Notes: a model not told the origin generated them from the letters alone. A stretch of 50,709 nt of DNA from Nocardia carnea (GCF_029868325.1 NZ_JARWNW010000206.1:1-50709), one strand, 5' to 3'; positions 17,073-26,011 are shown, numbered from the stretch's first letter. Translations and numbers: made by a program.

Positions 17073-18029
17073 TCATCGCAGGTCTTTCGCGATCTGCGCG
17101 ATCATCTCGCGGGTCCGGCGTTTGGAGGCGACCAGCTCGTCACGGTTGTCCCCGATAGGCAGCAGGCGCACGGACAGGTCGGTCGCGCCGGCTTCCGCAT
17201 AGCGGCGCAGGCCCGCCGCGATGGCTTCCTCGTCGCCGGCGATGCAGATATCGCCAATATCCCTGGCCTCACCCTTTTCCAGGAGCCGCTGGTAGTTCGG
17301 GGAAACTTCGGCTTCACCGAGGATGCGGTTGGCGCGTTCGCGGGCGGTATCGATCTCACCGGAAGCGCACAGGCAGATGGGCAGGCCGGCAACGATACGC
17401 GGGGCTGCGCGGCCGGCATCGGCGGCGGCCTTGGTGATCCGGGGAACCACATGATCGGCAATGGCACGTTCATCGGCCATCCACAGGATCGTGCCGTCGG
17501 TGTGCTCACCCGCGATCCGCAGCATCACCGGTCCGAGCGCCGCGATCAGCACCGGCAGCGGGGCCACCGGTCCGAGATCCAGCTGGTTGTGCACGGTGAA
17601 GCTGCCGTTCGAGACCTCCACCGTCCCCGGCCCGCTCAACGCCGGATTCAGCACCTCGAGATAGTCGCGCGAATACGCGGCCGGCTTCTCGTAGGGCAGA
17701 CCGAGCATGTCCTGCACGATCCAGTGGTGCGAAGGCCCTACTCCCAGCGCGAGCCGGCCGCCGGCCACGGCATGTGCGGACAACGCCTGCCGGGCGAGGG
17801 CAATCGGGTGCTGTGCCTGTAACGGCACCACCGCGGTGCCGAGTTCGATCCGCTCGGTTGCCGCGCCGAGCAGTGCGACCGTCACCAGCGCGTCGAAATC
17901 CGTGGGGATCTGCGGAATCCACGCGGTGTCCATACCGGCCGATTCGGCCCATTTGATGTCGTCGACCATCCGGGCGGCCTTACGCACGGTATCGCCGCGC
18001 TCGGGACCGATCATCACACCGATACGCAC
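17073..18029 (-). CDS. LLM-class oxidoreductase, probably F420-dependent
   Basis: A 318-residue TIM-barrel protein of the luciferase-like superfamily. MRIGVMIGPERGDT, ERIELGTAVVPLQAQHPIAL and GGRLALGVGPSHHWIVQDM are typical of the actinobacterial F420-dependent subgroup. Such enzymes use F420 to oxidise or reduce alcohols, enones or similar groups, and the substrate is open. It lies between the CoA-transferase and the B12 mutase subunit genes on the same strand with gaps of 90-130 bp, so it is likely part of the same unit. Cofactor preference is inferred from similarity only. Confidence 0.83.
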   Translation of the reverse strand: MRIGVMIGPERGDTVRKAARMVDDIKWAESAGMDTAWIPQIPTDFDALVTVALLGAATERIELGTAVVPLQAQHPIALARQALSAHAVAGGRLALGVGPSHHWIVQDMLGLPYEKPAAYSRDYLEVLNPALSGPGTVEVSNGSFTVHNQLDLGPVAPLPVLIAALGPVMLRIAGEHTDGTILWMADERAIADHVVPRITKAAADAGRAAPRIVAGLPICLCASGEIDTARERANRILGEAEVSPNYQRLLEKGEARDIGDICIAGDEEAIAAGLRRYAEAGATDLSVRLLPIGDNRDELVASKRRTREMIAQIAKDLR

Positions 18030-18119
18030 GGTTCCTCCACTCTCACAAACGAATTAAGGGGAGCCGCCGCCCACCGTCACGGCGGCGGCTCCGAACCCGG
18101 ACGCCGGGCGTCCAGGAGA

Positions 18120-18521
18120 TCAGGACGGGGCCGTGGTCCCGGTGAGCTCCCGCATCGCGGTGACCAGGACGTCGAGCGGGGTGCCGGTCGGGAAAACCGC
18201 GGCGGCACCCACCTCCTGCAACTTCTCGATATCGCCCTGCGGGATGGTGCCGCCGACGACCACCGCGATATCCCCGGCGTCGGCGGCACGCAGGGCGTCG
18301 ACCACTCGTTTCGTCAGGGCCACATGGGCGCCGGACAGGATGCTCAAACCCACTACGGCCACGTCTTCCTGCACCGCGATCGAGACGATGTCCTCGATAC
18401 GCTGCCGGATCCCGGTGTAGACCACCTCGAATCCGGCGTCGCGCAGGGTGCGTGCGACGATCTTCGCGCCCCGGTCGTGGCCGTCCAGACCGGGTTTCGC
18501 GACCAGTACGCGTGCGGTCAT
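18120..18521 (-). CDS. Acyl-CoA mutase small subunit (B12-binding)
   Basis: A 133-residue stand-alone B12-binding domain. All three parts of the motif are present: DGHDRG (Asp13-Gly18, with His15 as lower cobalt ligand), SIL (Ser60-Leu62) and GG (Gly90-91). It corresponds to the C-terminal domain of methylmalonyl-CoA mutase or the small subunit of isobutyryl-/hydroxyisobutyryl-CoA mutases. The ATG at 18521 overlaps the large-subunit stop (ATGA), implying equal coupled synthesis. Upstream in-frame codons are not used because they lie inside the large-subunit gene. No GTPase chaperone (MeaB/MeaI type) is encoded nearby. Confidence 0.93.
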   Translation of the reverse strand: MTARVLVAKPGLDGHDRGAKIVARTLRDAGFEVVYTGIRQRIEDIVSIAVQEDVAVVGLSILSGAHVALTKRVVDALRAADAGDIAVVVGGTIPQGDIEKLQEVGAAAVFPTGTPLDVLVTAMRELTGTTAPS

Positions 18522-20098
18522 CAGAACACCACCGGTTGCCGGAATTCGCCCCATACCGATTTGAGGGCGGCGGTCATCTCGCCCACCGTGCAGTATGCGT
18601 TGGCACAGTCGATCAGCCGATGCATGAGGTTGTCGTCTCCTTCCGCGGCCCGCGACAGCGCGGCCAGGGTGTCGCGTACGGCAGCGGAATCCCGTTCGGC
18701 CTTCACGTTGGCCAGCCGTTTCAGCTGGGTTTCCCGGCCGTCGGCGTCCAGTTCGTAGGTAGAGATCTCCGGGGCCGGTTCGTCGGAGACGAACGTGTTC
18801 ACGCCCACCACTGGTTTCGCGCCGGATTCGATCTCCTTGTGCAGTTTGTATGCTTCGTCGGCGATCAGGCCCTGCAGATAACCGTCTTCGATCGCCCGGA
18901 CCATCCCACCCCGGTTGTCCAGGTCGGTCATGATCTCCTTGATCGCCTCCTCCGTTTTGTCCGTGAGCGCCTCGACGAAATAGGAACCACCCAGCGGATC
19001 GGCCACCCGCGTGACACCGGTTTCGTAGGCCAGGATCTGCTGGGTGCGCAACGCCATGGTCGCCGATTCCTCGCTGGGCAGCGCGAACGGTTCGTCCCAG
19101 GCCGCGGTGAACATCGATTGAACGCCACCGAGTACTGCGGCCATCGCCTCGTAGGCGATGCGGACGAGATTGTTCTGCGCCTGGGGGGCATAGAGCGAGG
19201 CGCCACCGGCCACACAGCCGAACCGGAACATCGACGCTTTATCCGTTGTCGCGCCGTAGCGTTCGCGCACAATGGTCGCCCAGCGGCGGCGGCCCGCCCG
19301 ATACTTCGCGACCTCTTCGAAGAAATCGCCGTGCGTGTAGAAGAAGAACGAGATCTGCGGGGCGAACTTCTCGATACTCATCCGGCCGCGTTCGACGACG
19401 GTATCGCAGTAGGTGACACCGTCGGCGAGGGTGAACGCCATCTCCTGGACCGCGGTGGCGCCGGCATCACGGAAATGCGCGCCCGCCACCGAGATCGCGT
19501 TGAACCGCGGAACCTCCGCGGCGCAGAACTCGATGGTGTCGGCGATCAACCGCAGTGAGGGCTGCGGCGGCCAGATCCAGGTACCGCGGGAGGCGTATTC
19601 CTTGAGGATATCGTTCTGGATGGTGCCGGTGAGCTTCTCCCGTGGCACACCCTTCTTCTCCGCCGCCGCCACATAGAAGGCGAGCAGGATCGCGGCCGTG
19701 CCGTTGATGGTGAAACTGGTGCTGATCTTGTCCAGCGGGATGCCGTCGAACAGGATTTCGGCGTCGGCGAGCGTATCGACCGCGACACCGACCCGCCCGA
19801 CCTCCTCCCCCACTTCGGGATCGTCGGAGTCGTACCCGCATTGAGTGGGCAGGTCCAGGGCCACCGACAACCCGGTGCCGCCCTGGTCGAGTAAATAGCG
19901 ATAGCGCCGGTTGGACTCTTCGGCCGTGCCGAATCCCGAGTACTGCCGGAAGGTCCACAGCCGTCCCCGGTAGCCGGTGGCGTAGTTGCCCCGGGTGAAC
20001 GGAAACGCGCCGGGCGCGGGCGGTTCGGTATGCCGGTCGGCCGGCCCGTAGACCGGTTCGAGCGGGATACCCGAGGAGGTATGGACTGCATCGTTCAT
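18521..20098 (-). CDS. B12-dependent acyl-CoA mutase large subunit, dicarboxylate-type with Ala at the Tyr243 position
   Basis: A 525-residue catalytic subunit without a B12 domain. [33 protein letters not shown] and [18 protein letters not shown] are the mutase core. Aligned without gaps to Propionibacterium methylmalonyl-CoA mutase spacing, Tyr53 equals Tyr89, Gln161 equals Gln197, Arg171 equals Arg207 and His208 equals His244. Tyr and Arg bind the free carboxylate and are replaced in isobutyryl-CoA mutase (Phe, Gln), so a dicarboxyl-CoA substrate is likely. Residue 207 is Ala where methylmalonyl-CoA mutase has Tyr243, implying a larger pocket. The ATG at 20098 is probably leaderless. The exact substrate is unknown. 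Confidence 0.9.
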   Translation of the reverse strand: MNDAVHTSSGIPLEPVYGPADRHTEPPAPGAFPFTRGNYATGYRGRLWTFRQYSGFGTAEESNRRYRYLLDQGGTGLSVALDLPTQCGYDSDDPEVGEEVGRVGVAVDTLADAEILFDGIPLDKISTSFTINGTAAILLAFYVAAAEKKGVPREKLTGTIQNDILKEYASRGTWIWPPQPSLRLIADTIEFCAAEVPRFNAISVAGAHFRDAGATAVQEMAFTLADGVTYCDTVVERGRMSIEKFAPQISFFFYTHGDFFEEVAKYRAGRRRWATIVRERYGATTDKASMFRFGCVAGGASLYAPQAQNNLVRIAYEAMAAVLGGVQSMFTAAWDEPFALPSEESATMALRTQQILAYETGVTRVADPLGGSYFVEALTDKTEEAIKEIMTDLDNRGGMVRAIEDGYLQGLIADEAYKLHKEIESGAKPVVGVNTFVSDEPAPEISTYELDADGRETQLKRLANVKAERDSAAVRDTLAALSRAAEGDDNLMHRLIDCANAYCTVGEMTAALKSVWGEFRQPVVF

Positions 20099-20106
20099 CG
20101 TTGAAT

Positions 20107-20135
20107 ACGATACTTGCAGAAAATGAGAATGCCAA
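20107..20135 (-). promoter_or_regulatory. Probable mutase promoter, leaderless
   Basis: On the minus strand TTGGCA (20135-20130), 17 bp, then TATCGT (20112-20107), lies 8 bp before the mutase ATG. The spacing is ideal for a -35/-10 pair and would place the transcript start at or next to the ATG. The same gap contains GAGAAT (20125-20130), a half-site like the palindrome at 43339. Confidence 0.45.
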
Positions 20136-20173
20136 TACCGCTTCGTGCGAACGCGTAATCGACCAGGAGTGAT

Positions 20174-21004
20174 ATGTCGACCGAGCAGCAGAACCTCACC
20201 GACCGGACCCTGGTGGTCTCCGGCGCCAGCCGCGGTATCGGACTGGCCATCGCCCTGTCCGCGGCGCGCCGGGGCGCGAATGTGGTACTCCTGGCCAAGA
20301 CCGCCCAGCCCCATCCGAAGCTGCCGGGCACCGTGCACACCGCAGTCGCAGATATCGAGGCGGCCGGCGGTAAGGCGGCCGCCGTCGTGGGTGATGTGCG
20401 GGAGGAAGCCGATGTGGCGCGGGTCGTGGAGACCGCACTCGAACGCTTCGGCCGCATCGACTACTGCGTGAACAACGCCAGCGCCATCGCCACCGACCCC
20501 ACCGAGAACCTCTCGGCGAAAAAGTTCGACCTGATGCAGCAGATCAACCTCCGCGGCACCTTCCTGCTGACCCGGGCCTGCCTACCGCATCTGCGCCAGG
20601 CCCCGAACCCCCACATCCTCACCATCGCGCCGCCGCTGAACACCAGCCCGCGCTGGCTGGGCGCCCACCCCTCCTACACGCTCTCGAAGTACGGGATGAC
20701 GCTGCTGACGCTCGGCTGGGCCGCGGAATACGCCGACGCCGGAATCGCCGCGAACTGCCTGTGGCCGCAGACCTATATCGCGACCTCCGCTGTCGCGAAC
20801 CTGCCCGACGGCACGAACCTGCTGGAATCCTCCCGCAGCCCGCAGATCATGGGCGATGCAGCCGCCGAAATCCTTTCCCGCGAAGCCAAGTTCAACACCG
20901 GCAACACCTACATCGATGCCGCGGCGCTTCTCGAGTCGGGCCGCACCGACCTGTCGGAATATGGCGGCGGCGCGAATCCGATTCCCGATATGTTCCTCGA
21001 CTGA
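20174..21004 (+). CDS. Short-chain dehydrogenase, HSDL2-like
   Basis: A 276-residue SDR. The nucleotide motif is SGASRGIGLAIA, the NNAG motif reads NNASA, and the catalytic YxxxK is YTLSK. The blocks ILTIAPPLNTSPRWLGAHPS and LWPQTYIATSAV match hydroxysteroid dehydrogenase-like 2 proteins. In that group the corresponding segment is usually ISPPLN; here the Ser is Ala, which could affect catalysis. An AGGAG site 6 nt upstream supports the ATG at 20174. It is divergent from the mutase gene (75-bp gap), so shared regulation is likely. It could oxidise or reduce a hydroxyacyl-CoA intermediate. Confidence 0.85.
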   Translation: MSTEQQNLTDRTLVVSGASRGIGLAIALSAARRGANVVLLAKTAQPHPKLPGTVHTAVADIEAAGGKAAAVVGDVREEADVARVVETALERFGRIDYCVNNASAIATDPTENLSAKKFDLMQQINLRGTFLLTRACLPHLRQAPNPHILTIAPPLNTSPRWLGAHPSYTLSKYGMTLLTLGWAAEYADAGIAANCLWPQTYIATSAVANLPDGTNLLESSRSPQIMGDAAAEILSREAKFNTGNTYIDAAALLESGRTDLSEYGGGANPIPDMFLD

Positions 21005-21088
21005 AGCAGTCGGCACCAGAGCACCGTGGTGGGCGATCCCGTTTCCTACCAGCACGTACCCGCCGCGGGTTTCGGCACCCCCCCGAAA

Positions 21089-22006
21089 TCAGGGATGCTG
21101 CCGGCGATACTGTTGCCGGGCCTCGAGCCCGTCCAGATAGTGCCCGAGGGCGAGTTCGAATGTTTCGTCCACCCCGGTGAGGCCGAATGTTTCAGTGGGC
21201 AGCATGTTCAGTTCGGCGAGCCGGCGGAAGTCGGCGCCATGGAGCAATTCGGATGCTTCGGCGTCGATTGTCGCCCACCACTCTTCGTTGCGCAGGCGGC
21301 TCTGTTGTTCGGCGCGGACTTCGTGCAGCACCCCCAGAGCCAGGCCGTGAACCAGCGCCGCCAGGGCCAATGCGGTGCGGACTCGTGTCGGCGCGTCGAG
21401 CCGTAGTTCGGCGAGGGCTTCGAGGGCCCATTCGGTGTGCAGCATGGCCTCCGGGGCCAGCGGTGGACGGGTCACCAAGGTCAGCTCCGCGAGCCAGGGA
21501 TGAGCCCGATACAGCCGCCATTGCCGTCGATAGACTGTTTCGAGTCGCTCGCGCCATCCGGCAGGCATGGGGTCGGGTAGCGGACTCGACTTGAAAACGG
21601 TGCGGACCATCAAAGTCTCCAGCTCGTCGCGCCCTGCAACGTGCCGGTACAACGACATGGGGGACACTTTCAACACGCCGGCGAGTTTGCGAATCGACAC
21701 CGCCTCCAGGCCTTCACGATCGGCCATCTGAACAGCCATGCCGAGGACTCGATCCCGAGTGAGGGCCGGGCGACTTGTCCCGTGACCACCACGGACCACG
21801 GTGCCGGAACCGGTCCGGGTGGTTACCAACCCCTCGTCCCGAAGGATCGCCAAGGCGCGGCTCGCCGTCGCCATGGCCACTCCCCAGTCGCGTACGAGCT
21901 GGCGGGTGGACGGAATCCGATCACCGGGCCCGAGCTTTCCGCTGACGATTTTCTGCCGCAACGCTGCCGCAATTCGCTGGGATGGGAGGTCATTCAATTC
22001 GGGCAC
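21089..22006 (-). CDS. Hybrid regulator: GntR winged HTH fused to TetR-type domain
   Basis: A 305-residue protein with two DNA-binding modules. Residues 1-70 form a GntR-type winged helix (IPSTRQLVRDWGVAMATASR, then ALAILRDEGLVTTRTGSGT). Residues about 83-130 form a TetR HTH (VSIRKLAGVLKVSPMSLYRH), followed by a TetR_C (PF02909-like) ligand domain. The GTG start at 22006 is chosen because it gives a complete GntR start and leaves the operator-like repeats outside. It is divergent from an amidohydrolase-MFS pair and likely represses it. The TetR part resembles the regulator at 8286-9002, whose partner exporter is also a paralogue. Confidence 0.85.
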   Translation of the reverse strand: MPELNDLPSQRIAAALRQKIVSGKLGPGDRIPSTRQLVRDWGVAMATASRALAILRDEGLVTTRTGSGTVVRGGHGTSRPALTRDRVLGMAVQMADREGLEAVSIRKLAGVLKVSPMSLYRHVAGRDELETLMVRTVFKSSPLPDPMPAGWRERLETVYRRQWRLYRAHPWLAELTLVTRPPLAPEAMLHTEWALEALAELRLDAPTRVRTALALAALVHGLALGVLHEVRAEQQSRLRNEEWWATIDAEASELLHGADFRRLAELNMLPTETFGLTGVDETFELALGHYLDGLEARQQYRRQHP

Positions 22007-22013
22007 ATCCGAA

Positions 22014-22097
22014 AGTGTACTAGTGCACTGGGGCGGCGGACTGGGCGCTGACTTTCCTTTCGACGCGCAGACGGGCAACAGTAGAAGGAAGTGCACT
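22014..22097. promoter_or_regulatory. Repeated AGTGCACT operator-like sites
   Basis: The palindrome AGTGCACT occurs at 22022-22029 and 22090-22097. The first directly follows AGTGTACT (22014-22021), giving a 16-bp near-palindrome. A related ACTAGTGCG lies at 22115-22123. All are between the hybrid regulator and the amidohydrolase start. Binding by either HTH of the hybrid regulator is inferred. Confidence 0.45.
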
Positions 22098-22139
22098 GCA
22101 TGGACTTTCGTGTGACTAGTGCGTAAATACGCTGTACTC

Positions 22140-23540
22140 ATGACACATACCGAGATCGTTGCATACGTCGGCGCTACAGTGATCGACGCTACCGGTGCTG
22201 CGCCACGGCCCGACCAGACCGTGATCGCGATCGACCGAATGATCACGACGGTGGGGCCGTCGGCGCAGGTTCCGATTCCGGACGGAGCTCACGTGCATGA
22301 TCTGCGAGGCAAGTACCTCATCCCGGGTCTCACCGATATGCATGTGCACAGTGAATCGGAGACCGATGACCCGAGGCACTTCGCCGGCTTGTACGTCGCC
22401 AATGGCGTAACCGCCGTACGGGAGATGTGGGGCCGGCCGGTGCTTCACCGGATCCGCCAGAAGATCGAGTCCGGCGAGATACTCGGACCACGGATGACCA
22501 TCGCCAGCCCCCTCCTCGACGGCAACCCCGGCTTGTGGTCCGATGTCCCCGATACGCCGATCGTGACCATCAGCTCCCCCGGACAGGCACGACGGGCCGT
22601 ATCCGAGGCGATCGACTCCGGCGCGGATTTCATCAAGGTCTACTCGCGACTCGCGCCCGACGCATACTGGGCAGTTCTTGCCGAGGCACACCGCCGGGAT
22701 ATCCCCGTAGCCGGCCATCGATCGGACAATGTGCCGTTCTTGGAGCAGATCGAATCAGGTCAGCGATCATTCGAACACATGTTCGGCATCTGGGCTGCGA
22801 CATCGTCGGACGTCGAGCGGCTCGAAGCCGCGCTGGCCGGGATCGAGACTTCTCCGGAGTTCCACCTCGGCAGCTGGTTACGCCAGGTCGGCCAGATCGA
22901 GTCGGACGGTATCGCCTCGTACGACCACGCTGCGGCGGGTTCGTTGTTCGAACGGCTCATAGCGGCCGATGTCGCGTGCACGCCGACCCTTGCGGTCCAC
23001 GCGGTCGTCGATCGGCCCGAGTCGTTCCGGCTCGACGACGAACGGATGGACTACATGGTCCCGCACACTCCGGAGTCCTGGGACTTCCTCAGAACACATA
23101 TCTACTGCGGCGGCGGCCGGCCGGCCGAGGAAGCCGCGTATTACAGCGATCTGCTCGACTGGCGCCGTGTCACCGTGGGTGCCATGGCCGAGGCTGGGGT
23201 CCGGTTGCTCGCCGGCACGGATTCGGTCGGCCCCGGCTTGTTTCCCGGTTTCAGTCTGCACTTCGAACTCGAGCAACTCGTCGCCTCCGGCTTGACCCCG
23301 CTGCGGGCCCTGCAATGCGCGACCCTGGAACCTGCCAGGTTCCTGGGTCGCGAGGATTGGGCCGGCACGGTCGAGGAGTGCCGTGTCGCCGACCTGGTGA
23401 TTCTGGATGCCGATCCATTGGCCGATATCCGAAATACGCAGCGAATCCATGCCGTTGTCGTCGACGGATACTACCTCGGCCCCGACGAGCGGAAGCGCCT
23501 GCTGGCGACCGTGCAGGAGATTGCGGGCGGCGACCGGTGA
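22140..23540 (+). CDS. Amidohydrolase (PF01979, imidazolonepropionase-like)
   Basis: A 466-residue metal-dependent hydrolase. Ligands are readable in order: HxH in LTDMHVHSE, a lysine in ADFIKVYSR, His in VAGHRSDN, His in SFEHMFG, and Asp in LLAGTDSVGPG. The layout matches prolidase/imidazolonepropionase-like enzymes that cleave cyclic or acyl amides and some esters; the substrate is unknown. The ATG at 22140 is used; a GTG at 22119 is possible, neither with a clear ribosome site. The stop overlaps the exporter start (GTGA), so hydrolase and efflux pump are coupled, suggesting degradation plus export of one toxic compound. Confidence 0.85.
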   Translation: MTHTEIVAYVGATVIDATGAAPRPDQTVIAIDRMITTVGPSAQVPIPDGAHVHDLRGKYLIPGLTDMHVHSESETDDPRHFAGLYVANGVTAVREMWGRPVLHRIRQKIESGEILGPRMTIASPLLDGNPGLWSDVPDTPIVTISSPGQARRAVSEAIDSGADFIKVYSRLAPDAYWAVLAEAHRRDIPVAGHRSDNVPFLEQIESGQRSFEHMFGIWAATSSDVERLEAALAGIETSPEFHLGSWLRQVGQIESDGIASYDHAAAGSLFERLIAADVACTPTLAVHAVVDRPESFRLDDERMDYMVPHTPESWDFLRTHIYCGGGRPAEEAAYYSDLLDWRRVTVGAMAEAGVRLLAGTDSVGPGLFPGFSLHFELEQLVASGLTPLRALQCATLEPARFLGREDWAGTVEECRVADLVILDADPLADIRNTQRIHAVVVDGYYLGPDERKRLLATVQEIAGGDR

Positions 23541-25057
23541 ACAGCCCGGCCCGCATCAACGCATCCCCTCGTGACTGGGCCGGACTGGCAGTGCTGGTGC
23601 TCCCCGCGCTGCTGGCCTCGATGGATCTCTCCGTACTGTTCATGGCGTCACCGTCGATCAGCGCGGACCTGAACCCCACTGCCGGCCAGCTGCTTTGGAT
23701 CATGGATATCTACGGCTTCATGATGGCCGGCCTGTTGACCACCATGGGCAACCTCGGCGACCGGATCGGGCGACGGAGACTGCTGATCATCGGCGCGTCG
23801 GCGTTCGGCGCCGCCTCGATCCTGTCCGCATTCGCCTCCAGCGCGGAGATGCTCATCGCCGCGCGTGCTCTTCTCGGCTTGGGCGGCGCGACTCTTGCGC
23901 CGTCCACCTTATCGCTCATCCGCGGAATATTCCTCGACGAGACTCAACGACGCCTCGCCATCGGGGTCTGGACCAGCGCGTTCATCGGCGGTGTTTCGAT
24001 CGGCCCGATCATCGGCGGTCTTCTACTGGAGCATTTCTGGTGGGGTTCGGTCTTCCTCGTCAACGTCCCGGTCATGGTGTTGCTGTTGATCGTCGCACCG
24101 CTGCTGATTCGCGAGTCCCGCGACCCGGAGCCGGGCAGATTCGATCTCCTCGGCGCGGCACTGACGCCGTCGTGGATCCTGCCGATCGTCTATGGCATCA
24201 AGAAGATGGCCGAGGGCGGCGTCGACTGGATTGCCCTTGTACCGATCATGGTCGGTGCGGCCTTCTTCGCACTCTTCGTAGCACGTCAGCTGACTGCCGA
24301 CAGCCCCATGATCGATCTACGCCTGCTTCGCCGGCCCGCGTTCGCTGGTTCGATCCTGTCGAACGCTGTCGTTGTCTTCGCCGCTGCCGGGACGGGTTTG
24401 CTGACGGCGAGCTACACCCAGACCGTTCTCGGCTACACGCCACTGACGGCCGCATTGTGGATGCTGCCCACAGTCGCCGGAAGTTTCATCGGTGCGGCTT
24501 GTGCCTCCATGCTTGCGCGAACCACCCCTACAGGGATCCTGGTCGCCCTCGGGCTCCTGATCGCAGCCGCCGGATTTGTCGGCATCAGCTTCGTCACTCC
24601 GAGCTCACATATCGGCACACTGGTCGCCGGCTACAGCGCGCTGACGCTCGGAGTCGGCCTGACCGCCACCCTGGCGACCACCCTCGTGCTGGCCACGGCG
24701 CCGCCGGAGAAGGCAGGTGCCGCATCCGCGCTCGCGGAGACGAGCAGCGAATTCGGAGGCGCACTCGGTATTGCCGTTCTCGGCGCTGTCACCGCAACGA
24801 TCTACGGCGCCGCGATGCACGCCTACCCCACATCGGCAGAGAACTCGGTCGAATCCATCGGAGCGGCTGTTGCCGTCGCCCGGAGCCTGCCGGACGCGGT
24901 TTCGGCGCAATTCCTCCAGCAGGCGTTCGCCGCGTACACCGATGGGTTCATCGTTGCCGCCCGCCTCGGCGCCGCTGTCCTGGCGATCGCAGCCCTGGCC
25001 ATCGGCTTATGTCTGCGCAACGTGCCCATCCAGCAGATATTCGAGGCACATGAGTAG
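23537..25057 (+). CDS. MFS drug exporter, DHA2 family
   Basis: A 506-residue, about 14-helix transporter. It starts with a GTG that overlaps the amidohydrolase stop by 4 nt. LLWIMDIYGFMMAGLLTTMG, NLGDRIGRRRLLIIGAS and GPIIGGLLLEHFWWGSVFLV match the paralogue at 6690-8195 almost block for block. A much longer in-frame extension upstream runs antisense-like through the amidohydrolase and is rejected. The coupled order regulator/amidohydrolase/exporter suggests a self-contained resistance unit. Confidence 0.9.
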   Translation: MNSPARINASPRDWAGLAVLVLPALLASMDLSVLFMASPSISADLNPTAGQLLWIMDIYGFMMAGLLTTMGNLGDRIGRRRLLIIGASAFGAASILSAFASSAEMLIAARALLGLGGATLAPSTLSLIRGIFLDETQRRLAIGVWTSAFIGGVSIGPIIGGLLLEHFWWGSVFLVNVPVMVLLLIVAPLLIRESRDPEPGRFDLLGAALTPSWILPIVYGIKKMAEGGVDWIALVPIMVGAAFFALFVARQLTADSPMIDLRLLRRPAFAGSILSNAVVVFAAAGTGLLTASYTQTVLGYTPLTAALWMLPTVAGSFIGAACASMLARTTPTGILVALGLLIAAAGFVGISFVTPSSHIGTLVAGYSALTLGVGLTATLATTLVLATAPPEKAGAASALAETSSEFGGALGIAVLGAVTATIYGAAMHAYPTSAENSVESIGAAVAVARSLPDAVSAQFLQQAFAAYTDGFIVAARLGAAVLAIAALAIGLCLRNVPIQQIFEAHE

Positions 25058-25177
25058 GCAAGGACGCTGATCGGTCCAGAAGTCAGTGTTTCGCCACGCC
25101 TGGCCGAGTCCCGATGCTGGCGCTTTGATCATTCTCACTGCGGAGCGGGCGTCGAGAACTCAATTGACCGGCCACCG

Positions 25178-26011
25178 TCACACTCGCCGGGCCACTACCG
25201 CGAAGTTCAGCGGGATCCGGGGCGCGCCGGGCGGAAGAGTCCAGCCCTGCGCGCAAGGGACGAGATCCGGGAAGGCGCGCCAATCCATGTACGGCAGCTC
25301 GTGGACCGCTTCGATCCGCAGTCCGGCGGTCAGCAGCGAACCGATGATCTCGCCGAGGTCGTGCCGCCATTCGTGGACCGTGGTCTGGGTGATCTGCCCG
25401 GCCGAGTTATCGGTGTAGCTACCCGAATCGGTATAGGTCCGGGGGCCGGTTCCACCGAAATAGTCGTCGGTGATCTGCCAGGGCTCGAAGTCCATCGCAC
25501 CGAGGATCGGATGGTCGTCGCGGATCATGAACACCGCGCCGGGGGCGAGGAGGTCGTGGATCGAGCGGGCCCAGCCGGCGAGGTCGGGCAGCCAGATGAT
25601 GGTGCCGGCACTGGTGACGACGAGATCGAACTGCCGCTCGATCAACGCGGATGCGTACCGCGCATCGCCTTCGACCCAGGTGATCTCGCGGCCGTCGGCC
25701 CGGGCGATGCGGTCGGCATGGTGCAGCGAATTGGGTGAGAAGTCGAGACCGTAGACATCGACCGCGCCGAGGCGCGCCCAAGACACCGTGTCCGTGCCTA
25801 TGTGGCATTGCAGGTGGAGCAGGGATCTGCCCCGGATACCGTTTTCCGGCAGGTGCGGGGTCAGCACCGAGAGGTCGTTGCGCACCACCACGGAGACGTC
25901 CTCGGGGTCGGCCAGGAAGGCATCGACGTCGTACATCTCGGACCGCCGGTGCACATCGGCCCGTTCGTCCCAGTTCGCGCGGTTGGCGGCTACGGCTTCG
26001 GCCTCGTCCAT
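25178..26011 (-). CDS. Class I SAM-dependent methyltransferase
   Basis: A 277-residue protein. Motif I is SLLHLQCHIGTDTVSWARLG (HLQCHIGTD replacing the classical DxGxGxG), the acidic end of the next strand is VYGLDFSPNSL, and a later FDLVVTSAGTIIWLPD block is motif IV. The group methylates small molecules; no acceptor can be assigned. GAGGAG about 9 nt before the ATG at 26011 supports the start. It is divergent from a TetR gene across a perfect palindrome, and so is probably induced by the compound that gene senses. It ends 120 bp from the convergent exporter stop, a gap with no feature I can support. Confidence 0.85.
   Translation of the reverse strand: MDEAEAVAANRANWDERADVHRRSEMYDVDAFLADPEDVSVVVRNDLSVLTPHLPENGIRGRSLLHLQCHIGTDTVSWARLGAVDVYGLDFSPNSLHHADRIARADGREITWVEGDARYASALIERQFDLVVTSAGTIIWLPDLAGWARSIHDLLAPGAVFMIRDDHPILGAMDFEPWQITDDYFGGTGPRTYTDSGSYTDNSAGQITQTTVHEWRHDLGEIIGSLLTAGLRIEAVHELPYMDWRAFPDLVPCAQGWTLPPGAPRIPLNFAVVARRV

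Noticed and set aside
22427..23536. A 370-codon N-terminal extension of the exporter at 23537
   Set aside because: It lies in a different frame inside the amidohydrolase gene, and the GTGA overlap gives a normal exporter start.
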